Positions 23,993 to 32,800 of a DNA stretch of 40,420 nt are shown one piece after another; position 1 is the stretch's first letter; each line of letters opens with the position of its first letter. Position numbers and translations under genes: made by a program. The stretch covers positions 1 to 40,420 of the forward strand of contig JAQGJX010000012.1 of assembly GCA_028290405.1 (NCBI GenBank). The letters are read 5' to 3'. The notes under the pieces were generated by a model. It did no database searches. It saw only the letters and a list, made by a program, of their open reading frames with translations, and was not told where the DNA came from. The stretch comes from Hyphomicrobiales bacterium (GTDB lineage Bacteria; Pseudomonadota; Alphaproteobacteria; Rhizobiales; Beijerinckiaceae).

Positions 23993-25597
23993 TCAGGCGG
24001 AGGAGATCAGCGAGTCCCGTCCGTTCGTGGCGCGCGGCGCCCGCTCGCCGGACTCGACCGCCACCAGCGCGGGACGCTTGGGCGCCTCGGCGTTGAGGGC
24101 GGCGCGTTCCTGCAAGGCCAGTTCCAGCGAGCGGCGGCGGCGGCGGTCGCCCCGGAAGGGCGCGAGGGCGGTGAGCCGCAGGATGCGCAGATCGACGCGC
24201 AGCGAGGCGTTGCGCACGTACCATTCGTCCAGCGCGCTTTTCTCCTCGGCGGTGACCAGCTTGCCGCCGTTGACCTGCGCCCATCCCGTGAGGCCGGGCG
24301 GCACGAGGTGGCGGCGCGTCTCGCCCCTGGGCAGATCGACCGGCAGCAGCGGCCGCGGGCCTATGATGGTCATCTCGCCGAACAGGATGTCGTACAATTG
24401 AGGCAGTTCGTCGAGCCGCGAGGCGCGCAGGAACCGGCCGACCCCCGACAGGCGCTCCCTGTCCGGCAGGACGCGGCCTGCGCGGCCCACTGGATTGCGC
24501 AGGGTGCGGAACTTGTGGACGTTGATGCGGCGGCCAAGATAGCCAACGCGCTCCTGCCAGAAAACCACGGGCGCGCCCACGTCCACGAACACCACGAGAG
24601 CGATGAGGCAGAAGGCGGGCGCGAAGAGCAACATGGCTAGCCCGGCGCCCACGACGTCCACGGCGCGCCGCGCGCGCCAATACGCGCTGCGCCGGCTCCA
24701 GGCGACCGGACCGTGATCCGTCGTCACGCGCTCGCTTGTGAGCGCCCCGCCCGGACCCGGCCCGCGCGCGAGGGACTCCTGCGGCGCGCCCTCCGGCGAC
24801 GACCCGCCGGCAGGCCTTCCCGAAAGGCCAAGGCGCGAGATCAGGTATTCGATCACCACGCCCTGGGACTCGCAGAACCCCCGCAACGCACCCATGGCGC
24901 GGCGGCGGGACAACTCGTCCACGTAGGCGATGACGATCCGGTTCACCACCACGCCATGGGTGGCGTATTCGGCCACCATGGCCTGCGTGGCCTCAAGCCC
25001 CCCGGCGACGATGCGCCCGCAGACCGAGCGTCCGTGCAGGGTGTGGTCGTCGTCCAGCAGCGCGAGCACGCGCGGGCGCGGGCTAGGCACGCAGTCCATC
25101 ATGCGGATGTAGAGAGCGGCCAGATCGTTGGCGCCGACGATGACGACGTTCTCGCTCGGGCCGTCAACAGGGCCGGCGTCCCGCGAACGCACGCGCGCCT
25201 GCCCCAGCGCGCGGCTTCCCAGCAGCAGGGCGCCAAGCACAAGAAAGTGCAGCGCAGGCAGCGAGCGGGGCGCGGCGTCCAGGCGAGCGACCGAGAAGAC
25301 GACCGCCGCCGTGAGCACGCTCGCGGCCGCCGCCGCCTTCAGCGTCTGCAACACGTCGTAGCGGGACAGAAACCGGGTCGCCACCTGGCCGATTCGAAAA
25401 TAGGCGGCGGCGGCCACCGTCGACGCCGTCGCCACCGCCACGTACAGCGCGATGTCCACGGGGTCCGTGCGCGTCAGGTAATAAACATCGCGCAGCGCCG
25501 CTGCGAGGAGAGGCGCCGCAAAGCCCAGAACGATGTCCAACAGGCTGACCTGCCGGCCATAATGGGCCAGCGAAGCCGGAGTGCGCGAAAAGCGCAT
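23993..25597 (-). CDS. Polyprenyl-phosphate sugar-1-phosphate transferase for exopolysaccharide
   Basis: The protein has 534 residues. The N-terminus has about four or five membrane helices, followed by a nucleotide-binding-like domain (ENVVIVGANDLAALYIRMMD) and a further helix near 320. The C-terminal bacterial sugar transferase domain is clear: FWQERVGYLGRRINVHKFRT, RLDELPQLYDILFGEMTIIG, PRPLLPVDLP and PGLTGWAQVNGG. Such enzymes (WbaP/ExoY/PssY type) start repeat-unit assembly on undecaprenyl phosphate at the inner membrane. No Wzx, Wzy or Wzc partner is next to it; glycosyltransferase and UXS genes appear only at 37688-39960. It is convergent with the P450. Confidence 0.92.
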   Translation of the reverse strand: MRFSRTPASLAHYGRQVSLLDIVLGFAAPLLAAALRDVYYLTRTDPVDIALYVAVATASTVAAAAYFRIGQVATRFLSRYDVLQTLKAAAAASVLTAAVVFSVARLDAAPRSLPALHFLVLGALLLGSRALGQARVRSRDAGPVDGPSENVVIVGANDLAALYIRMMDCVPSPRPRVLALLDDDHTLHGRSVCGRIVAGGLEATQAMVAEYATHGVVVNRIVIAYVDELSRRRAMGALRGFCESQGVVIEYLISRLGLSGRPAGGSSPEGAPQESLARGPGPGGALTSERVTTDHGPVAWSRRSAYWRARRAVDVVGAGLAMLLFAPAFCLIALVVFVDVGAPVVFWQERVGYLGRRINVHKFRTLRNPVGRAGRVLPDRERLSGVGRFLRASRLDELPQLYDILFGEMTIIGPRPLLPVDLPRGETRRHLVPPGLTGWAQVNGGKLVTAEEKSALDEWYVRNASLRVDLRILRLTALAPFRGDRRRRRSLELALQERAALNAEAPKRPALVAVESGERAPRATNGRDSLISSA

Positions 25598-25747
25598 GAG
25601 GCGACCCTCGATACGGAAAAAACAAAATGAACTGTCGGCGGAATTATTTCAAATCAGCCGCTTAGACGAAGCGACGCTTATGTAACTTTATGCGCCCCGC
25701 CGGTCCTTCGCAAGCGCGCGATTGCAAATCCGCGTGATCGCGCCCGC

Positions 25748-28195
25748 CTACCCTTTGGCGAAGCTCCGGATTTCGCTTGCCGCACGCCCCGCGCCGGCCA
25801 GCGCCGGATGGCTCGTGAGCGGCTCGTCGAATACGACGCCGACGTGATTGTCTCCAACACGCACGATTTGCAGCCCGATGGAGCCGCCGTGCCGCCACTT
25901 CAGGGCGCCGCGCATCCCCGCGGAGGCTTCGGCGACCATGCCGATGCGCGCGCCGGTCCGGCTCACGTCGAGCACTTTGACGACGCGCTCCACGCCCGCG
26001 ACGCTGAGCGTCGCGCTTTCATCGACCCGGAACCGCATCGCGCCGCGCCGTTCCGTGACGTCGGCGTTGACGGAGTGAAGGAAGTCGTCCACCGCGCCGG
26101 ACAGCTCGTTGGCCACGCGGGTCAGGCTGTCGGAGACGGTGATGACGTTGCTGGCTTCGCGCGACGTGTCGCCAATGGAGGTCGCGACGGTGTCGACGTT
26201 GCGCGACAGGCGGCGCGAGCCCTCGGAGGCGAGCGCGATGGACCGGGAGATCTCCTGCGTGGCGGCCTCCTGCTCCTCCACGGCGACCGCGATGGCGGAG
26301 GTGAACATCTCGATTTCCGCGATCGTCGCCGTGATGCTGCGGATGGAGGCGACGGCCTGGGCGGTTGAGCCCTGCACGTGGGCGATCTGCGTCGCGATCT
26401 GCGCGGTCGCCTTCGCGGTCTGGTTGGCGAGGGACTTCACCTCGCCGGCCACGACCGCGAACCCCTTGCCCATTTCCCCCGCCCGCGCCGCCTCGATGGT
26501 GGCGTTGAGGGCGAGGAGATTGGTTTGCGCGGCGATGGAGTGGATCATGTCCACCACGGCGCCGATCTGGTCGGCGGCGGCGGCGAGGCCGGAGACGCCC
26601 ACGTCCGTCTCGTTCGCAAGGCGCGTGGCGTGCGTCACCACGCAGGACGTCTTGTGCGCCTGCGAGGCGATTTCGCGAATGGAGGCCGTGAGCTGCCCGG
26701 CCGCGACCGCAACCGCCTGCACGTTCGACGAGGCGCCCGCGAACGCCGTGCGGGCGGAGGCCGCCTCCTGGCTCGCAGAGCCGGCCGCGGAGGTGAGGTT
26801 CGCCGCGCTGGATTGCATGGCGCGGGTCTCCGAGCCGACAGCGTCGATGACCTGCGCGATCACGTTGCGAAACCGCGCGATGAGCGCCTCCACGTTCGCC
26901 TGCCGGTGCCGCTCGCGGTCGCGCTCTCCCTGCGCCTGCCGCTCCAGCCGCATGCGCGCGACGGCGTTTTCCTGAAACACCTGCACGGCGCAACTCATGT
27001 CGCCGATTTCGTCCCGCCTGTCCTTCAGGTCCAGCGTCACCTCGCGCCCGCTCGCCAATCCGTTCATGGCCTCGACCACCTGGCTGAGGGGGACGGTGAG
27101 GGTGCGGGCGACGAAATAACCGCCGGTGGCGGCGGCGGCGAAGATCAGGAGGCCCACTGTCATCATCGCCCGGCGCATGTCCCGGACGGGCGCGAGGACT
27201 TCCTCGGCGCCTTGCGCGGCCACGATGGCCCACCGCACGCCGTTGAACTCCAGCGGCGTTCCGACCTGAATCAATTCGAGGCCACGATGCTCGTCCGACG
27301 TCGCGACGCGGTGGCCCTTCAGCGCCGCGCGGCTCGCCTCGATATCGACCCTTGTGACCAGAACGTCGTTTTCCTTGGTGAAGCGGCTGTCGTTGCGCAA
27401 CAGGCCGTCTTCGCCCACCAGCATGGTCTCGCCGGTTTCCCCCAGCCCCTGCCCGCCGTTCAGAATCCTGTTGATGCGGTCGACCGGCATCTGGAAGGCC
27501 AGCACGCCGATGGTCTCGCCGTTCTTCACGACAGGAGTGGAGATGAAGCTCGCAGGCTCGTCCGAGCTTGGCGCATAGCGCTCGAAGTCGAAGAAGCCGA
27601 TCTCGCCCTGCGCGGCGTCCCGCGCCGCCCTGTAGGCCTTGCCGAGTCCCGTCTGGGCCCAGGGGCCGCCGGCGGGCTTGAAATTGGTCGCGAAGTCCAG
27701 CTCCTTGAAGACCGTGTAGACGAGGTTTCCGCTCCGGTCGAAGAGGAACAGGTCGTAATAGCCGCGCTCCTCGAGGAATTGGCGGAACCAGGGGTGGAAG
27801 CGCCCATGCGCGAGGTCATAAGGCCCCGTCTGGGCGGATTGAACGAGCTTCAGCTTCTCGCCCAGCGGATAGGGATTGTCGTGGATGTACGCCTTCTGCA
27901 AAGTCGCGGTCGCGGCGGGCCCCAGATTGCGGAAGCGGTCCCCAAGCGCCTCCAGCGCGTCCATCGTGTTGGGATTGCTTGAGATGAACTTCAGGTCCTG
28001 CTCGATGGACGAGAGATAGGCGCTCAATTGCGCCTTGCGGTCGTCAGCGGCGGCGGCGAGCCGCGCCTCGGCCTGCTGCACGATCTGCGCCGCCGCCGTC
28101 ATGTAGCTGGCGATCCCCACCCCCAAGCCCATCAGGAGCGAAAAGCCCACGATGGCGAGGGGAATCTTGCGCGTGATCTTGAGTCGGCTCCACAT
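25748..28195 (-). CDS. Methyl-accepting chemotaxis protein with C-terminal PilZ domain
   Basis: The protein has 815 residues: a helix at about 13-35, a periplasmic double-Cache-like sensor to about 335 (with [16 protein letters not shown] and [15 protein letters not shown]), a second helix at about 337-360, then HAMP and the signalling domain with the hairpin tip [19 protein letters not shown]. From about 700 a PilZ domain follows: [10 protein letters not shown] (RxxxR) and [11 protein letters not shown] (DxSxxG). It lacks a C-terminal CheR-binding tail. PilZ domains of this type bind cyclic di-GMP, so the receptor could link ligand sensing to the second messenger. No che genes are adjacent. 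Confidence 0.92.
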   Translation of the reverse strand: MWSRLKITRKIPLAIVGFSLLMGLGVGIASYMTAAAQIVQQAEARLAAAADDRKAQLSAYLSSIEQDLKFISSNPNTMDALEALGDRFRNLGPAATATLQKAYIHDNPYPLGEKLKLVQSAQTGPYDLAHGRFHPWFRQFLEERGYYDLFLFDRSGNLVYTVFKELDFATNFKPAGGPWAQTGLGKAYRAARDAAQGEIGFFDFERYAPSSDEPASFISTPVVKNGETIGVLAFQMPVDRINRILNGGQGLGETGETMLVGEDGLLRNDSRFTKENDVLVTRVDIEASRAALKGHRVATSDEHRGLELIQVGTPLEFNGVRWAIVAAQGAEEVLAPVRDMRRAMMTVGLLIFAAAATGGYFVARTLTVPLSQVVEAMNGLASGREVTLDLKDRRDEIGDMSCAVQVFQENAVARMRLERQAQGERDRERHRQANVEALIARFRNVIAQVIDAVGSETRAMQSSAANLTSAAGSASQEAASARTAFAGASSNVQAVAVAAGQLTASIREIASQAHKTSCVVTHATRLANETDVGVSGLAAAADQIGAVVDMIHSIAAQTNLLALNATIEAARAGEMGKGFAVVAGEVKSLANQTAKATAQIATQIAHVQGSTAQAVASIRSITATIAEIEMFTSAIAVAVEEQEAATQEISRSIALASEGSRRLSRNVDTVATSIGDTSREASNVITVSDSLTRVANELSGAVDDFLHSVNADVTERRGAMRFRVDESATLSVAGVERVVKVLDVSRTGARIGMVAEASAGMRGALKWRHGGSIGLQIVRVGDNHVGVVFDEPLTSHPALAGAGRAASEIRSFAKG

Positions 28196-28274
28196 GGATG
28201 CGGTCTTGCCCGGGCGTCGGAGTGGGAGGGAACGCGTTGTCCTCCACTCATACCGCCTTAAGGTTAAGCCGCAG

Positions 28275-28883
28275 CTAAGCGCCCGCTTCCAAGGCCCGCA
28301 GACGTTCGGCGACGGTCTCGACGCCGGCCACCGGCCGCAGCGCGTCGATGGAGACCTGATGGAGCTGCGGCGAAAACGCCGCGCAGCCGTCCGACAGAAC
28401 CGTGACGTCGAAATCGCGCACGTGGGCGTCGCGAACGGTGGACGCCACGCCGCCGTTGGTGACGATGCCGCCGACCACGAGGCTGCTGATCTCCAGCTTG
28501 CGCAACAGCCATTCCAGCCGCGTCATGTAAAACGCCGAATAGGCGAGCTTCTCGACCGTGGCGTCCACAGGCTGCAACTCGTCCACGACAGCCTGCCCCC
28601 AGGAGCCGGGCGCGAAGTCGCCCCGGCGCAGGAAGGGCCTCATTTTCATCAGATGCGGCGACACGATGGGCTCGCCGCCCCGTCCCGGCACGAGCGTGAA
28701 CAGCGTTGCGATCACCAACCCGCCCTGCCGGCGAAACGCCTGCGCAAGAGGCGCAAGACGCGCGGGCAGCGCGGCGATGTCGGCGCAGCCCTGGCCGCCG
28801 CGCGCGTAGGCGCCGCCGGGATGGATGAAATCGTTCTGCAGGTCCACCAGCAGCAGCGCCGAGGACGCCAGCGGCAGGCTCAT
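28275..28883 (-). CDS. Isochorismatase-fold hydrolase without the catalytic cysteine
   Basis: The protein has 202 residues. Family motifs are present: [16 protein letters not shown] with Asp14, [18 protein letters not shown] with Lys112, and [15 protein letters not shown]. In the last motif, cysteine hydrolases have Thr-Asn-x-Cys-Val; here residue 145 is Gly (codon at 28449-28451). Without the Cys nucleophile an amidase reaction such as that of maleamate or carbamoylsarcosine hydrolases should not work, whereas isochorismatase and PhzD act without Cys through the Asp and Lys. It overlaps the lyase gene by 4 bases (ATGA) and is last of the GntR operon. The substrate is unknown. Confidence 0.85.
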   Translation of the reverse strand: MSLPLASSALLLVDLQNDFIHPGGAYARGGQGCADIAALPARLAPLAQAFRRQGGLVIATLFTLVPGRGGEPIVSPHLMKMRPFLRRGDFAPGSWGQAVVDELQPVDATVEKLAYSAFYMTRLEWLLRKLEISSLVVGGIVTNGGVASTVRDAHVRDFDVTVLSDGCAAFSPQLHQVSIDALRPVAGVETVAERLRALEAGA

Positions 28884-29767
28884 CGCCCGCCCCCCTCGTA
28901 GCGTTTGCCGCGCGCGAGAATATCGCTGGTGCCAAGCAGGGCGTTGAGCCCGTCGAAATCGAACATGCGGTTGGCGAAACCGTTGGATTGCCCGTCCCGC
29001 GCCAGCGTTCCGTAGAAGTCCTGCGCGGCGCGGGCCAGCGCGCGCACGATTCCGCCGGGGAAGATGACCAGCGAGAAACCCATGTCCTGCAACGCGCTGG
29101 CGGACAGCACGGGCGTTCGCCCGCCCTCCACCATGTTGGCCATGAGCGGCGTGCGCCCGCCCTGAAGTGCTCCGACGCGGGCGAGTTGCGCGCTATCCTG
29201 CGGCGCCTCGACGAACAGCACGTCGGCGCCCGCCTCGACATAGAGAGCGGCGCGGTCAGCCGCCGCCTCGAAGCCTTCCACCGCCACCGCGTCCGTGCGG
29301 GCGATCACGAGCGTGCGTTCGCTGGCGCGCGCGTCGAGCGCGGCCTTGATCTTGCCGACCATCTCCTGCGCGGAGACGAGCGTCTTGTCCGCAAGATGGC
29401 CGCAGCGCTTGGGGAGGGACTGGTCCTCGAGCTGGATGGCGCTGGCGCCCGCGCGTTCGAACACCCGCATGGTGCGCTCCACGTTGAGCGCGTTGCCGTA
29501 GCCGGTGTCCGCGTCGACGATGAGCGGCGTCTCCACCCGCTCGCGGATGTGGGCGAGCGTGTCCGCCACCTCGCTCATGGTCACGAGGCCGATGTCCGGG
29601 CGCCCGAGCTTCGTGTACGCGATGGCCGCTCCCGACAGGTACAGCGCTTCGAAGCCTGCGTCCGCGGCGATGGACGCGGTGAGCGGATCGAACACCCCCG
29701 GCGCCAGCACGATCTCCTTGCGGGACAGGCGCGCGCGCAGGTCTTCGGTCCGGGGCGAATGGGTCAC
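28880..29767 (-). CDS. Isocitrate lyase/PEP mutase superfamily lyase
   Basis: The protein has 295 residues starting at GTG 29767, which overlaps the GntR stop (GTGA). Key motifs are IVDADTGYG (83-91, metal site), QLEDQSLPKRCGH (112-124) with the lyase-type KRCGH loop and Cys122, and IARTDA. The presence of Cys in KRCGH points to C-C lyases such as 2-methylisocitrate lyase, 2,3-dimethylmalate lyase or oxaloacetate decarboxylase-like members rather than to phosphonomutases. Next to LeuC/LeuD-like hydratase genes, cleavage of a hydrated substituted malate into pyruvate plus an acid is a reasonable model. Exact substrate unknown. Confidence 0.88.
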   Translation of the reverse strand: MTHSPRTEDLRARLSRKEIVLAPGVFDPLTASIAADAGFEALYLSGAAIAYTKLGRPDIGLVTMSEVADTLAHIRERVETPLIVDADTGYGNALNVERTMRVFERAGASAIQLEDQSLPKRCGHLADKTLVSAQEMVGKIKAALDARASERTLVIARTDAVAVEGFEAAADRAALYVEAGADVLFVEAPQDSAQLARVGALQGGRTPLMANMVEGGRTPVLSASALQDMGFSLVIFPGGIVRALARAAQDFYGTLARDGQSNGFANRMFDFDGLNALLGTSDILARGKRYEGGGR

Positions 29768-30573
29768 GTGGCTGTCTCCCGGACTGTCTCGAATGATTGC
29801 GCGACCGGCTCCCAGCGGCGGCCGTTGCGTTCGCCCGCGCGAACCAGCTCCATGCGGAACGCGTAGAGGTCCGGCCTGTAGAGCGCGCGCAGATGCTCGA
29901 TGCCTGCGCCGCGCGGATCGTAGATGGTGCGCGTGAGCGAAATGAGCGGCGTGCCGACGTCCACACCCAGCGCCTGCGCGGACTCGGGCGCGGCCAGATC
30001 CGCCCCCAGGTCCTGCGTGGCCCGGTCCACCTCGCAACCCGCGCGCTCCAGCAAGGCGAGCAATGGGCGCGTGGCGAGGTCCTCCTGCGTGTAGGTGCGG
30101 CCGATGGACTGCGGCACGTAGGCGACGAGGTAGGAGAACGCCTGGCCGTTGATGAGCCGGCAGCGGACGGAGCGCTGCACCTGCGCGCCCGGCGCAAGGC
30201 CCAGCACGTCCGCGATTCCGGCCGGCGCGTCCTCGTACGCGAAGGACAGCAGCCGCACTTCCGTCGCGGCGCCCATGGCGGCCAGCTGCGACAGGGCGTC
30301 GGACAGGTTGACTACGATAGGCGCGGGTTTTCCGGCCTCGCTCAGGAACGTGCCCGCGCCCCGGCGGCGGTTGATGAACCCGTCCTCCTCGAGCGTGGCC
30401 AGCGCGCGGCGCAGCGTGACGCGGGAAACCCCGAACTCGCCCGCGAGCGTCTGCTCGCCCGGCAATCCGCCGTCCTGGTCGTAATGCCCACGGGCGATGC
30501 GCTCGCGCAGGGCGATGTACACCTGGCGGCTCTTCGAAAGCGGAGGCCGCCGGGAAAGTTGTGTGCCTGCCAT
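29764..30573 (-). CDS. GntR-family (HutC subgroup) regulator
   Basis: The protein has 269 residues. The winged helix-turn-helix is at about 15-80 (LPGEQTLAGEFGVSRVTLRR, followed by ALATLEEDGFINRRRGAGTF), and the C-terminal UTRA ligand-binding domain has AYVPQSIGRTY and SLTRTIYDPRG. It is first gene of the operon with the lyase and the isochorismatase-fold protein and diverges from the LeuC-like gene by 75 bases. A perfect TGTATACA palindrome in that gap (30603-30610) is the natural operator candidate. Regulation by a pathway acid is inferred. Confidence 0.92.
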   Translation of the reverse strand: MAGTQLSRRPPLSKSRQVYIALRERIARGHYDQDGGLPGEQTLAGEFGVSRVTLRRALATLEEDGFINRRRGAGTFLSEAGKPAPIVVNLSDALSQLAAMGAATEVRLLSFAYEDAPAGIADVLGLAPGAQVQRSVRCRLINGQAFSYLVAYVPQSIGRTYTQEDLATRPLLALLERAGCEVDRATQDLGADLAAPESAQALGVDVGTPLISLTRTIYDPRGAGIEHLRALYRPDLYAFRMELVRAGERNGRRWEPVAQSFETVRETAT

Positions 30574-30602
30574 TGCCAAAGCCGGGAGATCGGGTTTTGA
30601 CT

Positions 30603-30610
30603 TGTATACA
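30603..30610. promoter_or_regulatory. Palindromic operator candidate for the GntR regulator
   Basis: TGTATACA is a perfect 8-base palindrome in the 75-base divergent region between the regulator and the LeuC-like gene, directly after TTGAC (30597-30601). HutC-type GntR regulators commonly bind short AT-rich palindromes of this kind. Confidence 0.5.
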
Positions 30611-30648
30611 TTATAGGACGACTCGAAACCAGCCTCGCCAAACGGAGC

Positions 30649-32058
30649 ATGAGCGTGCCGCCGCGCACCATCATCGACAAAATCTGGGACGCGCACACCA
30701 TCGCGGTCCGCGAGGACGGGGACTGCCTGCTCTGGGTGGACCGGCACCTCGTGCACGAGGGCTCCCACCACGGCTTTGCGCAAATGAAGCAGCGCGGCGC
30801 CACGGCGGCGCGGCCGGATCTCACGTTCGGAACGGCGGACCATTACGTGCCCACGCGGCCGACGGCGCCCGTGGACCCTGACGCGGCGCGGATGATCCGG
30901 CAGCTGACGGAGAATTGCGCGCTCAACGGCGTCGCGTGCTTCGGCCACGGCGACTCCCGGCAGGGCATCGCGCACGTGGTGGCGCCGGAGCTGGGCCTGA
31001 CGCTGCCGGGCCTGCTGGTGGTGTGCGGCGACAGCCACACCTCCACCCACGGCGCGCTGGGCGCCTACGCGTTCGGCGTCGGGGCGTCGGAGGTCGCTCA
31101 TGTGCTGATGACGCAAACCATCTGGCAATCCCGGCCAAAGCGCATCCGCATCTCCATAGAGGGCCAACTGGGGCCGGGGCTGAGCGCCAAGGACATGGCG
31201 CTGGCGATCATCGCGCGGCTGGGCGCCGGGTATGCGGCGGGCTGCGCCATCGAATACGCGGGCGAAGCCGTGCGGGCGCTGTCGATCGAGGGACGGCTGA
31301 CGTTGTGCAACCTGTCGATCGAGTCGGGCTCGCGGCTGGGCCTGGTGGCGCCCGACGAAACGACGTTCGCCTATGTGCGCGGGCGCCCGTATGCGCCGCA
31401 GGGCGACGATTTCGAGCGCGCCGTCGCGGACTGGCGCGGGCTCGCCAGCGACCCGGGCGCGGTGTTCGACCGCGAGGTCGTGCTCGACGCGCGCGAGATC
31501 GCCCCCACGGTGACGTGGGGCGTGAGCCCCGAGCAGGCCGCTCCCATCGGCGGGCGCGTGCCCGACCCGGCGAGCCTCAGCGACCCCACCAAGGCCGACG
31601 CATGGCGCGACGCGCTGGCCTATATGGGCCTGACGGCCGGCATGAGGATCGACGACATCCGGGTGGACCGGGTGTTCATCGGCTCCTGCACCAACAGCCG
31701 CATCGAGGACCTGCGGGCCGCCGCCGCCGTGCTGGCGGGGCGCACCGCGCGCGTGCCGGGACTTGTGTCGCCGGGCTCGGCCAGCGTGAAGCGGCAGGCG
31801 GAACAGGAGGGATTAGACGCGATCTTCCTCGCCGCAGGCCTGGAATGGGGCGGCCCGGGCTGCTCCATGTGCGTGGGCATGAACGGCGACCTTGTGGGCC
31901 CGGGCGAGCGCTGCGCGTCGACCACGAACCGCAATTTCAAAGGGCGGCAGGGCAAGGGCGCGCGCACGCACCTCATGTCGCCCGCCATGGCGGCGGCGGC
32001 GGCGGTCGCCGGGCGCCTGTGCGACGTGCGCGACCTGATGGCCGGGAGGCTGGCGTGA
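30649..32058 (+). CDS. LeuC-like hydro-lyase, large subunit
   Basis: The protein has 469 residues. It is an aconitase-superfamily large subunit with the [4Fe-4S] ligands Cys347 (GSCTNSR), Cys405 and Cys408 (GPGCSMC) and VCGDSHTSTHGALGAYAFGV. The small subunit follows with a 4-base overlap. The family covers isopropylmalate isomerase and also maleate, citraconate and dimethylmaleate hydratases. Its place opposite a GntR-lyase operon, rather than with leuB or other leucine genes, favours a catabolic hydratase over leucine synthesis. I therefore leave the symbol blank. Confidence 0.9.
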   Translation: MSVPPRTIIDKIWDAHTIAVREDGDCLLWVDRHLVHEGSHHGFAQMKQRGATAARPDLTFGTADHYVPTRPTAPVDPDAARMIRQLTENCALNGVACFGHGDSRQGIAHVVAPELGLTLPGLLVVCGDSHTSTHGALGAYAFGVGASEVAHVLMTQTIWQSRPKRIRISIEGQLGPGLSAKDMALAIIARLGAGYAAGCAIEYAGEAVRALSIEGRLTLCNLSIESGSRLGLVAPDETTFAYVRGRPYAPQGDDFERAVADWRGLASDPGAVFDREVVLDAREIAPTVTWGVSPEQAAPIGGRVPDPASLSDPTKADAWRDALAYMGLTAGMRIDDIRVDRVFIGSCTNSRIEDLRAAAAVLAGRTARVPGLVSPGSASVKRQAEQEGLDAIFLAAGLEWGGPGCSMCVGMNGDLVGPGERCASTTNRNFKGRQGKGARTHLMSPAMAAAAAVAGRLCDVRDLMAGRLA

Positions 32059-32666
32059 TCGCGTTTGAAACCATCGAGGCTCCCGCCTGCCCGCTCGGGC
32101 TGGAGAACGTCGACACCGACCAGCTCATTCCCGCGCGGTTCATGCAGACCCCGCGCGCGCAGGGCTATGGCGGCTTCCTGCTCCACGACCTGCGCCGGGA
32201 CGAAGGCGGCGCCATGCGCGGCGACCTGGCGGTGAACGACGCCCGCTATGGGGCCGCGCAAATCATGATCGCGCGCGCCAATTTCGGGTGCGGCTCGTCG
32301 CGCGAGGCGGCTGTCTACGTGCTGGCGGACGCGGGCTACCGCTGCGTGCTGGCGCCCAGTTTCGGCGACATCTTCGCCTCCAACGCCGTCAAGAACGGCG
32401 TGTTGCCCGCGCGCGTGAGCGCCTCCGGCATCGAGACGCTGCTGGGCGACCCGGGCGTGCTGGCGGGCGCGCCGATCCGGGTCGACCTCGCGGCCCAGAC
32501 GGTGAGCGTCGGCAACAAGTCGATCGCCTTCGAGGTGCGCCCCGACTGGAAGAAGCAATTGCTGAACGGCTGGGACGACGTGGACCTGACGCGCTCCTAC
32601 GCGCAGGAGATTGCGCAGTTCGTGGAGCGCGACACGGCGCAGCGGCCATGGGCCGTTCCGCGCTGA
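32055..32666 (+). CDS. LeuD-like hydro-lyase, small subunit
   Basis: The protein has 203 residues starting at GTG 32055 with GGGAGG upstream and a GTGA overlap with the large-subunit gene. The swivel-domain motifs are present: LENVDTDQLIPARFM, IMIARANFGCGSSREAAVYV and LAPSFGDIFASNAVKNGVLP. It completes the heterodimeric hydratase with the preceding gene. The order and coupling are those of leuCD or dmdAB pairs. It converges with the racemase-fold gene, with a hairpin between them. Confidence 0.93.
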   Translation: MIAFETIEAPACPLGLENVDTDQLIPARFMQTPRAQGYGGFLLHDLRRDEGGAMRGDLAVNDARYGAAQIMIARANFGCGSSREAAVYVLADAGYRCVLAPSFGDIFASNAVKNGVLPARVSASGIETLLGDPGVLAGAPIRVDLAAQTVSVGNKSIAFEVRPDWKKQLLNGWDDVDLTRSYAQEIAQFVERDTAQRPWAVPR

Positions 32667-32764
32667 CCTTTCTCGCAGGAGTCGGGGCAGCGTTGGCCCT
32701 CGTTTAGAAGTCACTTCGCGCGAGCGTTTCAGCGGGACACAGCTCGATCCTGCAAGCACTGCGT

Positions 32765-32785
32765 TCCCTCCCCTCAGGGGAGGGA
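32765..32785. terminator. Hairpin between converging genes
   Basis: The stem TCCCTCCCC / GGGGAGGGA with a three-base loop lies between the LeuD-like gene and the racemase-fold gene. It is symmetric and could act on both strands, though no T run follows. Confidence 0.6.
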
Positions 32786-32800
32786 GTTGGAGCGCGGGTT

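Noticed and set aside
30649-32666. leuC and leuD of leucine synthesis
   Set aside because: No leucine genes are adjacent and the pair faces a GntR-lyase operon; family membership alone does not settle the substrate, so the symbols were withheld.
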